From NCBI GenBank assembly GCA_030847615.1, contig JAUMIR010000004.1, positions 221,949,001 through 222,013,000 of the forward strand: 64,000 nt of DNA, written 5' to 3'. The stretch comes from Gambelia wislizenii. Its lineage: Eukaryota > Chordata > Lepidosauria > Squamata > Crotaphytidae. The notes under the pieces were generated by a model. The model was given only the letters and a program-made list of their open reading frames with translations, ran no database searches and was not told the DNA's origin. The translations under genes were made by a program, and so were the position numbers. Within the stretch, counting starts at the first letter, position 1; each line of letters begins with the position of its first letter. Below are positions 52,735-64,000 of this stretch, piece after piece.

Positions 52735-53147
52735 TAATGTAGCCATCTCACCAGTTTTTAACCCGACAACTTGCTTTTCAAGGCAAAGACTAAATGCAGT
52801 CAATATTACAGAGTTTGTTCCACTTCGCCTAAAGAGCCCTTCTAACATGATGGGTGGTGGGTGGGGCAATTGGGTCAGCAGCAGCTCTTTCCAAATAAAT
52901 GTTGTTGCCTGAAGTGAAAGCCAAGATGACAATGTCATCCCTATTCTATGTAGATACTGAGTGGACTAGCAGTTGTAACTTTCTTCAGCATTGGCAATGG
53001 GACAGCATTCTCCATGGGATTTGAGAGGGCAGCAGTGCAGTGTTAGCTTGGCCCAATACCTTATTGCCAAATCCCCATACCTTAGAAACTACCACCTGAG
53101 GCACTTGCCTCACTTAGGCCAGTTACCTGACAGTAGGGCCAGCCCTG
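52735..53147 (+). repeat. Dispersed repeat H
   Basis: GTTGCCTGAAGTGAAAGCC (52899), GAGTGGACTAGCAGTTG (52957), ACAGCATTCTCCATGGG (53001) and CACCTGAGGCACTTGCCTC...GTAGGGCCAGCCCTGG (53092-53147) match other H copies in order. Confidence 0.5.
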
Positions 53148-53929
53148 GCAAGAAACATCCAAAGGCATCTGTGCTGTTCCTAGAATGAGCATATTGTTCC
53201 CATCAATGTCATTAGCAGACTTTACGGTTGTAAATACTTCACTATTTCATCCTGGCTTGTAAGGACAAATAATTTTTGTAGTTTTCTCCCTGCAGAAGAA
53301 AACAAATATTTCTGCACAGTTCTTGTCTAGTATTTGCAGAATCTGAAGTGTTGTGAGAAATTATTCTGCACAGAAATATGTGTGGCTTTTTGTGTAAAAA
53401 ACAACAGTTTTGCAGGACATCCCTCAACATGGTTTTCTCGAAACAGTGGGGTTTGGGAAAAAAATTCACAAAAATGCACTTTTATGTGAAAAACTCTTCC
53501 CTTCCCTTCCCTTCCTTCTTTTGCTCAAAGAACCCACAGGTATTTTTGCATAGGATATTTTCTCCAAACCCTTTGGGATGTGTGGATACTGCATAAAAAC
53601 ACAAGAAATCCTCAACTCTGTGTTATCCTTCTTGATCATGCTTCCAAAGTTTTGGGAAGAATAAAAAGCAAGTGTGCTTGTGTGTGCACCACAGCTGACT
53701 AGCAAAGCTTCCACAGCCCAGCAGAAACTGTATCCATCAGCTCCCCTAAAAAGGAGAGTTTATATGAGGCGAAGTGGTCGCCAGTGGTTAGGCCGTTAGG
53801 AGCACCTGCCAGGAGTGGCTAGGTGATTCTGGAAATTATAATCCAAAGCTCTGCCAGGAACATTTATAAAAGGATAAGGTCAGCTGGATCAATGTTCCCC
53901 ATATCAGACCACCTGTTCACTAAGGTACT
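53148..53929. other. Unannotated; family G fragment
   Basis: GGTGATTCTGGAAATTATAATCC at 53823-53845 resembles family G. Otherwise no feature. Confidence 0.35.
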
Positions 53930-54230
53930 TCTCTGAATAGCCCCACCATCGGAGATAGGTGATTGACAAGATGGTACAGAGTCTTTTCAGTGGTGACATC
54001 CTGCCTTTAGAATTTCCTACTGAGGGAGACATGCCTGGTGCCTCTTCTAGTGTTCTCTCTCTCTCTCTCTCTCTCCTTATATACTTTTTAAATCAATGAG
54101 AATGTTGTTGTCAATCCCATTGTTTCAGGAATTTAATTGTGCTTTGCTGCTGCATGCTTGTTTTGTTTGTATTACATTCCATATTATAATTTGTGTTTTA
54201 ATGTAGGCTGCCTGGGGAACAGTATGGTGT
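53930..54230 (+). pseudogene. L2-like LINE 3' end, degraded
   Basis: CAGAGTCTTTTCAGTGGTGAC...GAATTTCCTACTGAGGGAG fits the L2-like ORF2 end in eroded form. It is followed by a (CT)n run at 54054-54076, and TTTTAATGTAGGCTGCCTGG near 54197 as UTR. Confidence 0.45.
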
Positions 54231-54692
54231 TCAAAGGCAAAAAACAACAACAAATGATCTTTTGTGAAAGCTGCTTACTCAGCATTCTCCCAGGGGAGCT
54301 CAATGCATACTGGAATTTTCTCCACCAGCCCACCGCTGGGGTGATTTAAGGAGGGGCTGGGTGACATTTTCCTCAAGTCTGCTGTTTTAAAAAGCAACAC
54401 AGGAAGCAACCTGCTTCAGGGTTAATCCTGTTAGGCTAGGTATTGCCCTGAAGGAAAGAAAGAAGGAAGGAAGGAGGGAAGGAGAGCCTCAAATCCAATG
54501 ATGCATTAAATAACTAGTTTTAATTTATTCATAAACTTTGACTAGAATAGCACAGAGTAGTCATCCATTTTAATTTTAGGAGAGAAACTAAGAATTTTAG
54601 TGGAGCAGAATTTCCCCCCTTTATTTTCATAAGAAGAATTTTACTCTTTCTTCAGAAGAAGAACCCTGATTGATCAAACCAAACACCTATCT
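54231..54692. other. Unannotated DNA
   Basis: A purine-rich (GAAA/GGAA) tract lies at 54453-54485. No gene. Confidence 0.4.
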
Positions 54693-55072
54693 CAGTGGCT
54701 CTTAATCTTTGCTTTACAAGGGACGCCCTTTAAATGTCTTTTGCTGCGGTGGACCCCCAAGATTTAACTCAAGATTTAAAATCCTAACAACAACAACACA
54801 ATTACACCATCCATGAAACCTTCCCTCAGAGGCACTGGAGGGGGAGGGAAGACTTATCGCCAGTTTCTTCTTGGAAGTCTGTGGCTGGAGCCGATTGAAT
54901 GGCAATGTGCAGGCCAAGCCAGCCAGCCAGCCAGCCTTTGCCTTGGCTCCTGTCACACGTCCACTCTACTGTGGGCAGGAGGTGGGTGGAGCAGCCTTCA
55001 AGCCTTCGTGGATCCCTTGTGAGGACATGGTGGACCCCTGGGGTTCACCAGACCACAGGTTAAGAACCACTG
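54693..55072 (+). mobile_element. hAT-type non-autonomous transposon, complete
   Basis: The ends CAGTGGCTCTTAATCTTTG and CAGGTTAAGAACCACTG are inverted repeats of the hAT type. The flanking 8-mers ACCTATCT (54685-54692) and GCCTATCT (55073-55080) are a target duplication with one change. There is no transposase. The right end of another copy is at 29079-29153. Confidence 0.88.
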
Positions 55073-57292
55073 GCCTATCTAGTTGAGCATTCTATCCCAC
55101 TGGTGACCCACCACATCAAGCCCATGAACAGGGCAAGAGTGGAATGGCACCTTCCTTCTCACATTGCCCAGCAACTGGTCTTTGGAAGTATCCAATGGCG
55201 TTTAGTGCTGTTGCACCAGCTATGTGCTGCTTCTTTGGCATCATCCCATCCCAGACTCTGGCTGTTCTTTCTGCAGTCACATGAACAATTCCATCCCATT
55301 ACAATAATATACTGAATAAGCAGAATGCCATCACAATGACCACTAGATTAGGTTATGTGATGAGGTCACTGATGGCAAGCAAGACAGGGAAAATGAATGA
55401 ACAACTGCTTTCACAAAGAGTGCTAGAGCATAGTGAGATAAGGAAAGGAGAGCACAGAGTCCTCCCACCCCACATTAGCAAAAGTGTTCTGGAGATGATC
55501 CCCAGTCTTGATATCAATTTGTTGTTCATGACATGTCTATATCAAGCCGAGGCTGCAATTTGTATTCCTTTTTATTGGTCAAGAAGAGTCTCGGCTGTAA
55601 AAACTGTGGAATGGAAATAGCCATTGTTTGGATTCTCTCTGCAAGGTTTGAAGGTGCAAACTCCCTAGTAGACCTATAGATGGCAGCATCTCACAAAGAA
55701 CGTTCCCTCTCTCAAGCACCCCCCCACCCTTCAACCACCCCCAAAGAGAAAACAGTTCTGTAATCTGTTGACAGGATTAAGAATTCCTGTTGTTTTACAG
55801 GAAGTAAATAAATCCTCATGGTCTTTTGGAAGCCTCATAAGTATATGAGAATGGTTAAAAATTGTTTATACTATGGTAAAAGTATCAAATGGATATTTAC
55901 AGCATTTAAACCATTACCTCAGATTGATGTGGATTGGTCTGAAAGGCCAGATTGTTTGCATTATCCCATTTAGGAACATCTGTCAAACTCTTGTGTGATG
56001 GGCATAATAGCCAAGGAGTAAGGTTTTCAACTTGCATGAGGTCTACTAAATTCGCAAGGAAATAGGCACACATGGAGCTGGAGAACATTATTGTCTTTGG
56101 CCCAAAATGCTGTGAGAAAAATTCTAGTGAATAAAAGAGAATTAAACTATTGTCTTCATAGACACTGACTGGAAACATATGGATAGAAGATACTGTTTCT
56201 GAACATTCACAGAGTGCTTTTCCTTCCTAGGCTGAATTAACAACCGTTTTGTCACATTTGGCAGTAGGGATGGAGGCTTCTCCATCAGAGGGCAAGACTT
56301 AATGTCACAATTGAACGCCAGTATCTATAATTTTGAGAATTAGGTTATGTACACAAACCTTTGAAATACACAGAATTCTTCATCAGGCCGAATGGAATGG
56401 CAGGAATTCTCAGCTGTAATAGAAATACATTGAAAATAGAAAGTGAGAAAGTCTTGCCAGCATTTTGGAAAAGCACCATGAAGATATTAACACCTGAAAG
56501 CAAAAGACTCACCGGGGCATTCAAAAATTCAGCACTCTTTCTCTCTAGTTCATTATCCTTGTGGTACCTTTAAGGTTGCCAGGTCACAATATTGCAATGA
56601 TATTAAGAGCAAAGCTCAGATATATTACTTTTCAGATGACAAATTTGGCCAAGCAGACTATGGGATTCTGGAAGCTGCAGTCCAAAAATTGGCATTTCCA
56701 ATGTAGCAGCAACAGCCTACTGAAATAATTCTGCCTTCTCCATGGGAGCTCTTTGGATCCAGAACTGGCCATCTGATGCTTCTCTTGATTAGGAATGAGA
56801 ACAAATTTCAGTGGGCACAACAGTTTCAAGACAAGTAGCTTTTCTTCTTCTTCTTCTTCTTCTTCTTCTTCTTCTTCTTCTTCTTCTTGTGAGATTTTGT
56901 GTGAAAGAATGTCTACCCTTGCTTGCTTCAAACTTTCACACCTCTGTGAGGCTTACAGGGTGTTTTCAAGAAATAAAGTGTCCAGAAAACAATATGCATG
57001 TTTTAAAATGCAACTTGTACATAATGAGAAAAAAACGTGTACAAACACAAAGGGGGAAGGTTGCACCATTTTGATAAATTATGCAAATAAATGTACAGGA
57101 GAAACTGCCTAAAATGCACACAGATTTCAAGTGCAGAAAGAAGGTAGAAAGTCTTGCAATGTGGATGAGAAGAAAATGCAGGAAACTCAGAGAAAGCCCA
57201 CTAGTCCACAAGCCTTCTTCTCAAACCTGTTGTCTCTCCCACTTGCTCTTCCCTCAAGTTCATTATATCACTCAGCTGGTTGGGAGATTTTC
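55073..57292. other. Unannotated DNA with (TTC)n
   Basis: The microsatellite (TTC)n occupies 56841-56888, about sixteen units. No family repeat or credible gene was recognised. A 94-codon frame at 55336-55620 shows no domain. Confidence 0.45.
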
Positions 57293-57607
57293 AGATGCAA
57301 TTTTCGGCAGGATATATAGCAAAACAGCTCCGTTGCTGCCGCGCGGTACGGGAGCTGTTTCAGACGACGCCGTCCCTCTGCCTAAACCCTCTGTGTCACT
57401 TCCATGACAGAATGGAGGAAACCGTGTCATATTTCACTCACGGGCAACAATCGTAAATGAAATATGATGTGGTTTCCTCCATTCTGTCACGGAAGTGACA
57501 CGGAGGGTTTCGGCAGAGGGACGGCATCGTCTGAAACAACTCCCCTGCCGTGCAGCAGCAATGGAGCTGTTTTGCAATATATCCTGCCGAAAATCACGTC
57601 TGAAAAT
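57293..57607. mobile_element. Palindromic family B element (B9)
   Basis: It begins GGAGATTTTCAGATGC after TTG. Arms such as TTTTCGGCAGGATATATAGC, CAAAACAGCTCC, TTTCAGACGA, CCGTCCCTCTGCC, GTGTCACTTCC, CAGAATGGAGGAAAC and CATATTTCA recur inverted across the centre near 57440. The right terminus is GTCTGAAAATTGG, suggesting that about five bases (CTCCT) were lost at the edge, after which TTG can still be read as the target duplication. Confidence 0.82.
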
Positions 57608-57655
57608 TGGTCTGGTCCTTTCTCCCCAGCCATTGATTTCTGGGCTATTAATTTA

Positions 57656-58100
57656 GGAGATTTTCACAATGGGGCCAAATGCCCCATTTCTGCTCTGCAA
57701 GCCCCTCTCCGGTCCCTGCTATGGGATTAAGGAAAATGATTGTATAGTTACCTTAATCCCGCACGTCCTCCCTCTCCCCTCAACTTCACTGTTGTAAATG
57801 CAGCTGCCACTTATCTGGGTGTCCCGTTCCTGCCCAGAAGTGTCCAGAACGGACCTCGCTCCCCCCACAGCTGTCATTGGGGGAGAGGAATGGGACATCT
57901 TTCAGACCACCTGTGATTCTGTGATAGAAATGGAATGAGTGGTCATTAACAACTTCTCCCTGTGATTGAAATATCACAGGGAGAAAACAAAATAGTCATG
58001 TTGAGGGCATGGAAGGGGATGACCGTCATCTGAAAGAGAAATCTTTCAGTGACCCTGTTCTGTGCCTGCAATGGAACAGATAGCTGGTGTGAAAATCTCC
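57656..58100. mobile_element. Family B element (B10)
   Basis: It starts GGAGATTTTCACAATGG and ends GGTGTGAAAATCTCC, with TTA on both sides (57653-57655 and 58101-58103). It holds GGGATTAAGG...CCTTAATCCC inverted near 57722-57760, and CTCCCTGTGATTGAAATATCACAGGGAG, whose CTCCCTGTGAT / ATCACAGGGAG arms form a hairpin. It shares material with B11. Confidence 0.78.
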
Positions 58101-58144
58101 TTAATAAGTTTTCTACTTCTGGAGGCTCTTCCAAGTGAGCTTTC

Positions 58145-58400
58145 CAGTGTTCAGCTTGCCTGAGCCACAGGGCTGGCTTTGTCATTTGGGAAGCTTAAGG
58201 TGCTGCCAGAGTCAGCAGATGGTGCCAGAGGTAGAGATTGCTGTGTTCTTCCCTCAACTGGCCTAAGCTACCCCAGTGCCTTTTGGTACAGTGGAGAATG
58301 CTCTCTCATTTTGGGGGTTGAAGATAGAATCAGCTGCTAACCCAGTCGGCTCTTGTACATGAAATGGGAGGGGCACCACCTTTGCTTAGAGCAATGGGGT
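58145..58400 (-). repeat. Dispersed repeat H, minus orientation
   Basis: CAGGGCTGGCTTTGTC...GGTGCTGCCAGAG...CAGTGGAGAATGCTCTCTC...CCCAGTCGGCTCTTGTACATG is repeat H reversed. Confidence 0.45.
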
Positions 58401-59735
58401 TTATTTATTTAAATATTTATATCATTTCCTTTATTGTGCGATTTGGGGGCAACCCCTAAATACCACGGGACAACCCTATTCAGCCAGCTTCTGTGTGGGG
58501 CACTATATATGAACAGTTGTCTTATTTCAGAAGAGTGTTATTGTGAACAATTTCTTTTTGATAATGTTGTTCCCTGATTCATTGTAATCTTCTATGTATC
58601 ATAGCATCTCAGCCAATCAATATCACAAGCTTTCCTCACACTGGTACCTTAAACATAGAAATCTTCCAAAAATGTGAAGACTAATTATTCATTTATTGCT
58701 GGGCCCACTATCCCTTTGCATTAAGCTGGGATATATGTCATTCTGAAATGAACTGGACTTACTTTCAAAATATAATAGTTTATTCTACCTCCCTTTTGGT
58801 AGGTCTCTGTGGAAGCAGTAGGCACTCAGAGATCGATCCATCTGTGCATTAGGTCCATAGGTTATGACTTACTCTTATGTTTTTCCTCGTGTTATACAGA
58901 CACACATATAAGGTCTCTCAATGACAGCAGAATCCTGGAGGTGGTGAAACATATGAATATAGTCACTCCTACAGAGATGTGCAAGTATTTAGATGGCACA
59001 GTAAAGTTGGGGAAAGAACCCCCCCCACACACACTGCATCTTCTCATTCCATGCTTAATAAAGAAAAAGGTAGTAATTGGCTTTCTAATATTTTGCCTCC
59101 CTGAACAATTAAATGAGGTTCAAACATTAAAACCATTTACGTAGCTGAAGCTGCATGGCATTTATCCCACTTATTTTATTTGCTGAGCCTTGCTCAGCAT
59201 GATTAGAAAAGTAAGCAAAAGCATTTTGACTAATTTTATTTCTCAGTGGGAGAGCGGAAGGCTTCCATTGGAATGTTGTTCCTAGCGGGTGGAATAACTA
59301 ATACTTACTCACAAATTTTCCCCTCCATTATTTCATATTTGAAAGACTATTACGCTTAGGTAGCCTGGGAACCTATTTAATTTTCCAGTAGTAGCTCTTT
59401 TTAGCTCTACCATTCACACCATGCCCTACCAGCCCATCACTAGAAACTTTTTTTTCCCCACTTTTATAAGAGGAATAACCTCCTCAGAATTTCTTTCATT
59501 GTGCCTTTTCTGTCTCTATTATTCTGCAGCCTGTGGAAACTATGTCCCTTTAAAAACTTAATTCTGTCCTTTGTCCTCAGAAGTAAGTACTTCTGTGATG
59601 TGTAGTGGTTACCGCTGGTTAAGTGTGCATTGGAGTGCAGCTTTACTCTGTTTCTGTGAGACTTTCTGGGACAAGAAACCAGACATAGTGCTGTATCCAT
59701 ATGCTGTTCACAAGAAATGTCACTTTAGCCCAGCT
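58401..59735. other. Unannotated; candidate conserved block at 59150-59360
   Basis: 59150-59360 is free of recognised repeats (TTGACTAATTTTATTTC, GTGGAATAACTAATACTTAC). Elsewhere no feature was seen. Confidence 0.25.
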
Positions 59736-60322
59736 GGAGGTTTTCACATGAGCAATTTGTCCCATTACTGGCACGGAACAGGGTCGCTGAAAGATTTTCT
59801 TTTCAGACATGTTTACCCTGTTCCGTGCCCAAATTGTCACTATTTAGTCTTCTCCCTGTGATATATTATTCATGGGGAGAAGTCGTTATTAAGCACCTGG
59901 TTCCATTTCTGTAACGGAACACGGGTGTGCGAATCGGATCCCCGTCTCTGTTCTGGAATGACAGGGATGGGGGAGGAGCTCCGTGTCAGGCACTTCCTGC
60001 CATGATCAGGACATCCAGGTAAGTGCCACCCTTTCCCCCCCTCCCCAGGTTACTTGTATTTTTTTAACTTTATTTTTTCATTTTGTTTCTTACTTTGACA
60101 GCTTGTTTTTTTTTTTTTAAATTTAACTTTCCTTCCCCTGGCCGGTCATAAAAGCAGCCTTATGATGGCTGTATTTACGGCCAGCTGGCAAGGAGGCAGG
60201 GAGCCCGTTCCTGTAGTGGAATGGAAGTAAGTGTGCGAACATTTACCTCCATTCTGTTGCAGGAACGGGAGAGGAGGTGGCGGGACAGAACTGGGGCTTT
60301 TAGCCCTGGTATGAAAATCTTC
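59736..60322. mobile_element. Family B element (B11)
   Basis: The ends GGAGGTTTTCACATGAG and CTGGTATGAAAATCTTC are imperfect family B termini. Flanking triplets GCT and GTA do not match, so target duplication is not shown. The inner GGCACGGAACAGGGT and ACCCTGTTCCGTGCC (59770-59827) form a hairpin. CATCCAGGTAAGTGCCACC matches B3 and B4. Confidence 0.58.
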
Positions 60323-62545
60323 GTATAGTGAGTTCACTTTCCAACATTTATTCTTAGCCATAAGGACTAGACATTTACCTCATACAGGTGGTGATTCTTT
60401 GAGTTATATGTATACCATCCAAGTGGTTACACAGTAATCTCTCCCCAGAGGATCTTCAAAATGAGTTGAGTGGCCACTTACGCATTACTAGTAAGTGTAA
60501 ATGTATCACCAAATATGAGAACGAGGACACAATGCTGTCCAGGTGCTAGCTAGCTCAAGGCTGCTGTCCTCTTATGGTTCTTTATCCTTTATCTGGACTT
60601 GGATTGGACTAGCCTTAAACAGAGGACTCTTGACAATGCTTCACATGAAGACTATTTCAAATAGGACACATGGGTGCCCTAGAAACTAGTTTGTTGAGGA
60701 GGGCAAAGGATCTTCAAGAGAGATTTTTTTTTTTTGTATACTTATTTAAAGCAAGTGGGTAAAAAATTGTCCATGGGCCACAGGAGAGGTCCACTCCTTG
60801 AGCAACTTCTCTGTGGAGGGCTTGACCATCATTTGACCAGCCTAAGTAGCTAGCCATCTTTGGGATATGAATTGTACAAAACTGGTGTTAATGGAATAGT
60901 TGCTTTAATGTCTAAGAGCAGCACAGAGTGGAACAGTAGAAAAAAGTCACATAGTGTTGATCATAGATGTTATATTTTTGTAATCACACAACAAATACTG
61001 GTGGCATCATTGTTCTTCATGGAATCTTCTCATTACCAATATTTGCCTTGAAAATGAGAAACTGAACAAAAGTATATGTGGGTCAGATCAGCTCTTGCTG
61101 ACATGGTAAGATATTATTATTATTATTATTATTATTAATCACTAAAAAGCTCAAGGTATTGTCAGGTTCCTATTCTTTGAAATAAAACCTTACAGATCTG
61201 TAAGTTACAAGGAAAAAAACATGTTTGACTGCTCCGCTCACTTTTAGATAGGAGGACACTTTGATCACACATTTGACAATGAAGATAGGGTTGTGGAGGT
61301 AAAGGCTGAACTGCTGACATAAGCAAGCTGGTTTTCCTCATGTCTCTAAGTGAAAGCTTATGATCATGTTTTTAGATGCTTTTTGTCTGTTTCTATCATT
61401 CCTTTTCATCTAGAAGTAACTTTCTTTTTAAAAAAAGTTGGCATATGACTGAAATCATGAAAATGGATTTCTTTATTTTATTAGGAAACAAGGCTGCTGT
61501 TTCAGATGACTTCTTTACTGGGTTTTTTCCCCCTCGTTATGACAAAATTGTCAAAAGGGATTTAACTCCCTTTCTTTCCAGATCACATGGCTGATGTAAA
61601 AACACCAGTGCCCAGCAAAGGAATTCCTCTGACTGTTATTAAAGACAGATCTGATCCTTGCACAAACCCTGTGCTATTTTTGAGATAAGTAAACGGCACA
61701 GAAATAAACAATGTGACATTTTACTTCTACACTCTGCCGAAGACGCAAACCACATACTGCTTTGGAAATATGAAACATGACAAATCACTGTTTTGTTTTG
61801 TTTTTAAACTTCAAACCAAAGAAATTGTACACTTCCTTGTGAATTATACCACAGCTTTTTCATTAAGTTAGCTATGATTCTCTCTTTATTCAGAATATTG
61901 TTGGGCTCAGTGGAGTACATGTACTTAAGGCAAAGCAGTAATGCACATTTCCCTCTGGTTTTATGAAGCTGCTGCTTAATAGAAGTCTCAACTCTTCATA
62001 GAAAAGAAATCCATAAGTGCTTGCTCACAAAATTAACATTTGTTAAACAAATTAACATTTGTTAAAATGTTCCTTCCTACCAACCCCCAACCCCCCCCCC
62101 TTTAGGGCAGACTTGCGTCTGTAATGACTGCAACATCATATTGCCTTGCATATACCAAAAAGCCTGTTCAGAAGTTACCCATGGTGTATCCCTAAAATGC
62201 ATAGGGTGGGGGACAGCTTATGCTGGCCCATCTCTTAACATCTCCATCAACTTCATCCTGGACCTTAGTACATTAGTTGGAAGGTCAGTGGGGTGAACCT
62301 ATGCATATTCAGCTGAATATCAATAGATAACTCCACATGATTGGAAACCCTATATGATCAGGGGGCCTCCCAATCTATAGCAAAGAGAAGTCCATGTGTC
62401 TTTAGTTAAGGATGTGCTGGGCTCTCCCTTCAGGCCTTCCTAATATATAAGCATCTGGGATAGGCCTAGAGGCATCAGGAACATTGTGGCAAGGCCAGGA
62501 AGTGGGCTTACCAATTCAGAATGCATGGAGTATACCTTCTGAAAG
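60323..62545. other. Unannotated AT-rich DNA with (ATT)n
   Basis: The (ATT)n microsatellite is at 61111-61138 and a C10 run at 62091-62100. Around 61500-61900 the sequence is repeat-free, with a pyrimidine tract and AG at 61582; I do not support an exon. Confidence 0.35.
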
Positions 62546-62790
62546 ACCAGTGTAGTCTTGTGGTTAGGCTAGGAACTGGGAGATCCACATTCAGATGCCC
62601 GGTGAGCCATGAAACTCACTAGACATCCTTGATTTGGTAACTTTTCCTCAACCTAAGCTATATAATGGGTCTGTTGTGAGGACAGCATGGGAAGGCAGAG
62701 GAAAGCCTGATACAATGATGTAATCTCTTTGGAGGAATGGCAAGGCATCGATGTAACAAATAAAATAAAAAGAGCAAAATAAAAGTTATT
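62546..62790 (+). repeat. tRNA-derived SINE
   Basis: CCAGTGTAGTCTTGTGGTTAGG...AGATCCACATTCAGATGCCC...CATGAAACTCACTAGACATC...GGGTCTGTTGTGAGGACAGC...CAAATAAAATAAAA is the ACA-related squamate SINE with a decayed B box and an A-rich tail. Confidence 0.65.
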
Positions 62791-62890
62791 CAAGATTTAA
62801 ACATCACAATTAGAACTGGGCTGTCAACTCAAATGCTTTATTTTGCACTGGAGGTTACTGACCACACTGAATGTGAAAATACACAACTAT

Positions 62891-63403
62891 GCACTCGTCT
62901 ACACCAGCCAGAATACTCTGCCTTCTGGCCTTCTAGCATGTGCTCCTGCCATTACCTAGACAAATGGCATACATGCGCCATCCTGTATTGGCTGGTACCT
63001 CCCCCACTGCTGCGCATCATTTTCTGAAGCTGTGAAGGAGGCCCTCAGCATGTGATCAAGGTTGGCCACATGTAGGGGGCCTTGATCACATGCTGGGGAC
63101 TTCCTTCCTAGCTGCAGAGCAACACCAGCAGTGGTGGCAATGGCCAGTTATACAGGCCAGCATGCAGGTATAAACTCTGTGTTCTGGCACCACACCCATC
63201 TGGGTTTTCCTGCAGAACATGGGTTTTCCTGGGTGTCAATTTAAAAAGTTTTAAATGGGTTTGCCCCAGATTCCCCTTGGCTTTGCCTCGGGCATTGTAA
63301 AGACTGCCCAGAGGAGAAGCAGGGCCAGAGCCCTGTGTTGTTTGGAAAGTAGGGCTCCAATATGAGGGGAAGCTGGGGTAAATTGCCCATCTAGACAAGA
63401 CCT
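62891..63403. mobile_element. Family A-related element (A7)
   Basis: The left end GCACTCGTCTACACCAGCC and right end GCCCATCTAGACAAGACCT are imperfect inverted ends, the left matching the right end of A6 reversed. The interior contains CAGCATGTGATCAAGG and CCTTGATCACATGCTG as hairpin arms (63048-63100), like the element at 23212-23890. B12 inserted at its very edge. Confidence 0.5.
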
Positions 63404-63404
63404 T

Positions 63405-63674
63405 GGAGATTTTCAGACCGTGTTTTAGAGTGCCTAGGGCGGGAGGAGCTTTTGGGAGAGGGACGGTGATCTTGCGCAGCAGGGGGGCGTTTTCGGACAA
63501 CCTCCATGATTAAATATGGCTCTGCGGCTTCCGAAGCTTCACGGAAGTGACACGGATGGTTTCGGGAAAGGGACAACGGCGTCCGAAAACGCCCCCCTGC
63601 TGCGCAAGATCGCCGTCCCTCTCCTGGAAGCTCCTCCCGCCCTAGGCACTCTAAAACGCTGTCTGAAAATCTCC
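63405..63674. mobile_element. Palindromic family B element (B12)
   Basis: It starts GGAGATTTTCAGACCG and ends GCTGTCTGAAAATCTCC, flanked by CTT on both sides (63402-63404 and 63675-63677). Arms such as TTTTAGAGTGCCTAGGGCGG, GAGGAGCTT, GAGAGGGACGG, GATCTTGCGCAGCAGGGGGG and CGTTTTCGGAC recur inverted around a centre near 63515-63545. CGGAAGTGACACGGATGG is shared with B9. CpG-rich. Confidence 0.88.
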
Positions 63675-64000
63675 CTTGACTGTACTTCCTACAAGTGCTG
63701 GCAATTGAAAAAAAATATGTTGTATGCATGTAATCTGGTTTTATGCATGTTACAACATGGACCCCAAAGTTGGTTATTCAGGGCCAGTCAGCATGCTGAA
63801 ATTGGTTTGGTGGGCCATGCAAGAGTATGTAACTTATTGGAAATGCTGTGTGCATGTATATTCTCCCAAGAACATAGGTATTGCTACATGATTATTCTTT
63901 AATACCTGACATCCCAGTGCATGATGTATACTATGTTCCAAAACTGAGTGTAGTGGCTGAAAAATGGTTACAGAAGCTAAAGCAATACTCCCACTCCCCA
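63675..64000. other. Unannotated DNA at window end
   Basis: No feature was recognised. Confidence 0.4.

Noticed and set aside
55336..55620. Plus-strand frame of 94 codons
   Set aside because: No domain, no splice context, and length expected by chance in 64 kb.
56632..57112. Poly-Glu, poly-Ser or poly-Leu frames
   Set aside because: Translation of the TTC microsatellite at 56841-56888.
61582..61687. Short frame starting MADVKTPVPSK after a pyrimidine tract and AG
   Set aside because: Thirty-three codons ending in a stop, no downstream structure, no recognised family; an acceptor-like tract alone is weak.

Overview
The window looks like non-coding chromosomal DNA from a squamate reptile, probably a lizard. 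I see no prokaryotic gene organisation, no open reading frame that looks like an intact host gene, and no rRNA or tRNA gene. The squamate call rests on the repeats: tRNA-derived SINEs ending in ...GGCACACAACAA, CR1 tails reading ATAGAATCATAGAGTTGG, L2-like tails, a Tx1-like LINE, hAT-type palindromic MITEs carrying CCTCCAGATGTTGTTGG, and an old Copia relic. Species cannot be told by eye.

The window is a mosaic of nested, mostly dead mobile elements separated by AT-rich sequence. I use letters for families defined here by comparing copies with each other. A = non-autonomous DNA elements with ends like AGGGGTTGTCTAGAC or GTTTACACG (324-1440, 6465-7428, 8402-9072, 10377-10980, 21412-22049, 34311-35204, 62891-63403, probably 23212-23890). 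B = elements with ends GGAGATTWTCAGA or GGACTTTATCAGA and 3-bp target duplications, PIF/Harbinger-like by those hallmarks; at least twelve copies, three of which (37159-37510, 57293-57607, 63405-63674) are near-complete palindromes. C = a 1.6-kb TA-flanked element with internal tandem arrays (3221-4844). D = pogo/Tigger-like TA-flanked elements (28245-28627, 31346-32304). E, F, G = short palindromic MITEs. H and R = dispersed repeats of unknown class.

Layout. 1-11 kb: A elements, SINEs, element C, a three-level nest at 6334-7602, and an L2-like LINE end split by an A element. 11-20 kb: a LINE end, a mariner transposase relic, and a Copia relic whose domains are out of order and interrupted by a B element. 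19-35 kb: dense MITEs, two copies of R (the second carrying a G-rich minisatellite inside a D element), and a Tx1-like LINE tail. 35-46 kb: the palindromic B element at 37 kb, L2 and CR1 pieces, and repeat-poor AT-rich stretches. 45-51 kb: a LINE end, a decayed SGNH-hydrolase coding piece typical of DIRS/Ngaro-type retroelements, a 2.7-kb Tx1-like LINE with a 515-residue open frame and a small internal inversion, then a B element with a minisatellite. 51-64 kb: CR1 nested in CR1, a clean hAT MITE, and a cluster of palindromic B elements.

There is no operon or pathway. Coding matter is limited to retroelement and transposase fossils plus one weak candidate signal-peptide exon (6229-6293). The most unusual observations are the B palindrome family, the inverted reverse-transcriptase motif A block in the Tx1-like LINE, the permuted Copia relic, and the SGNH relic next to the LINE.
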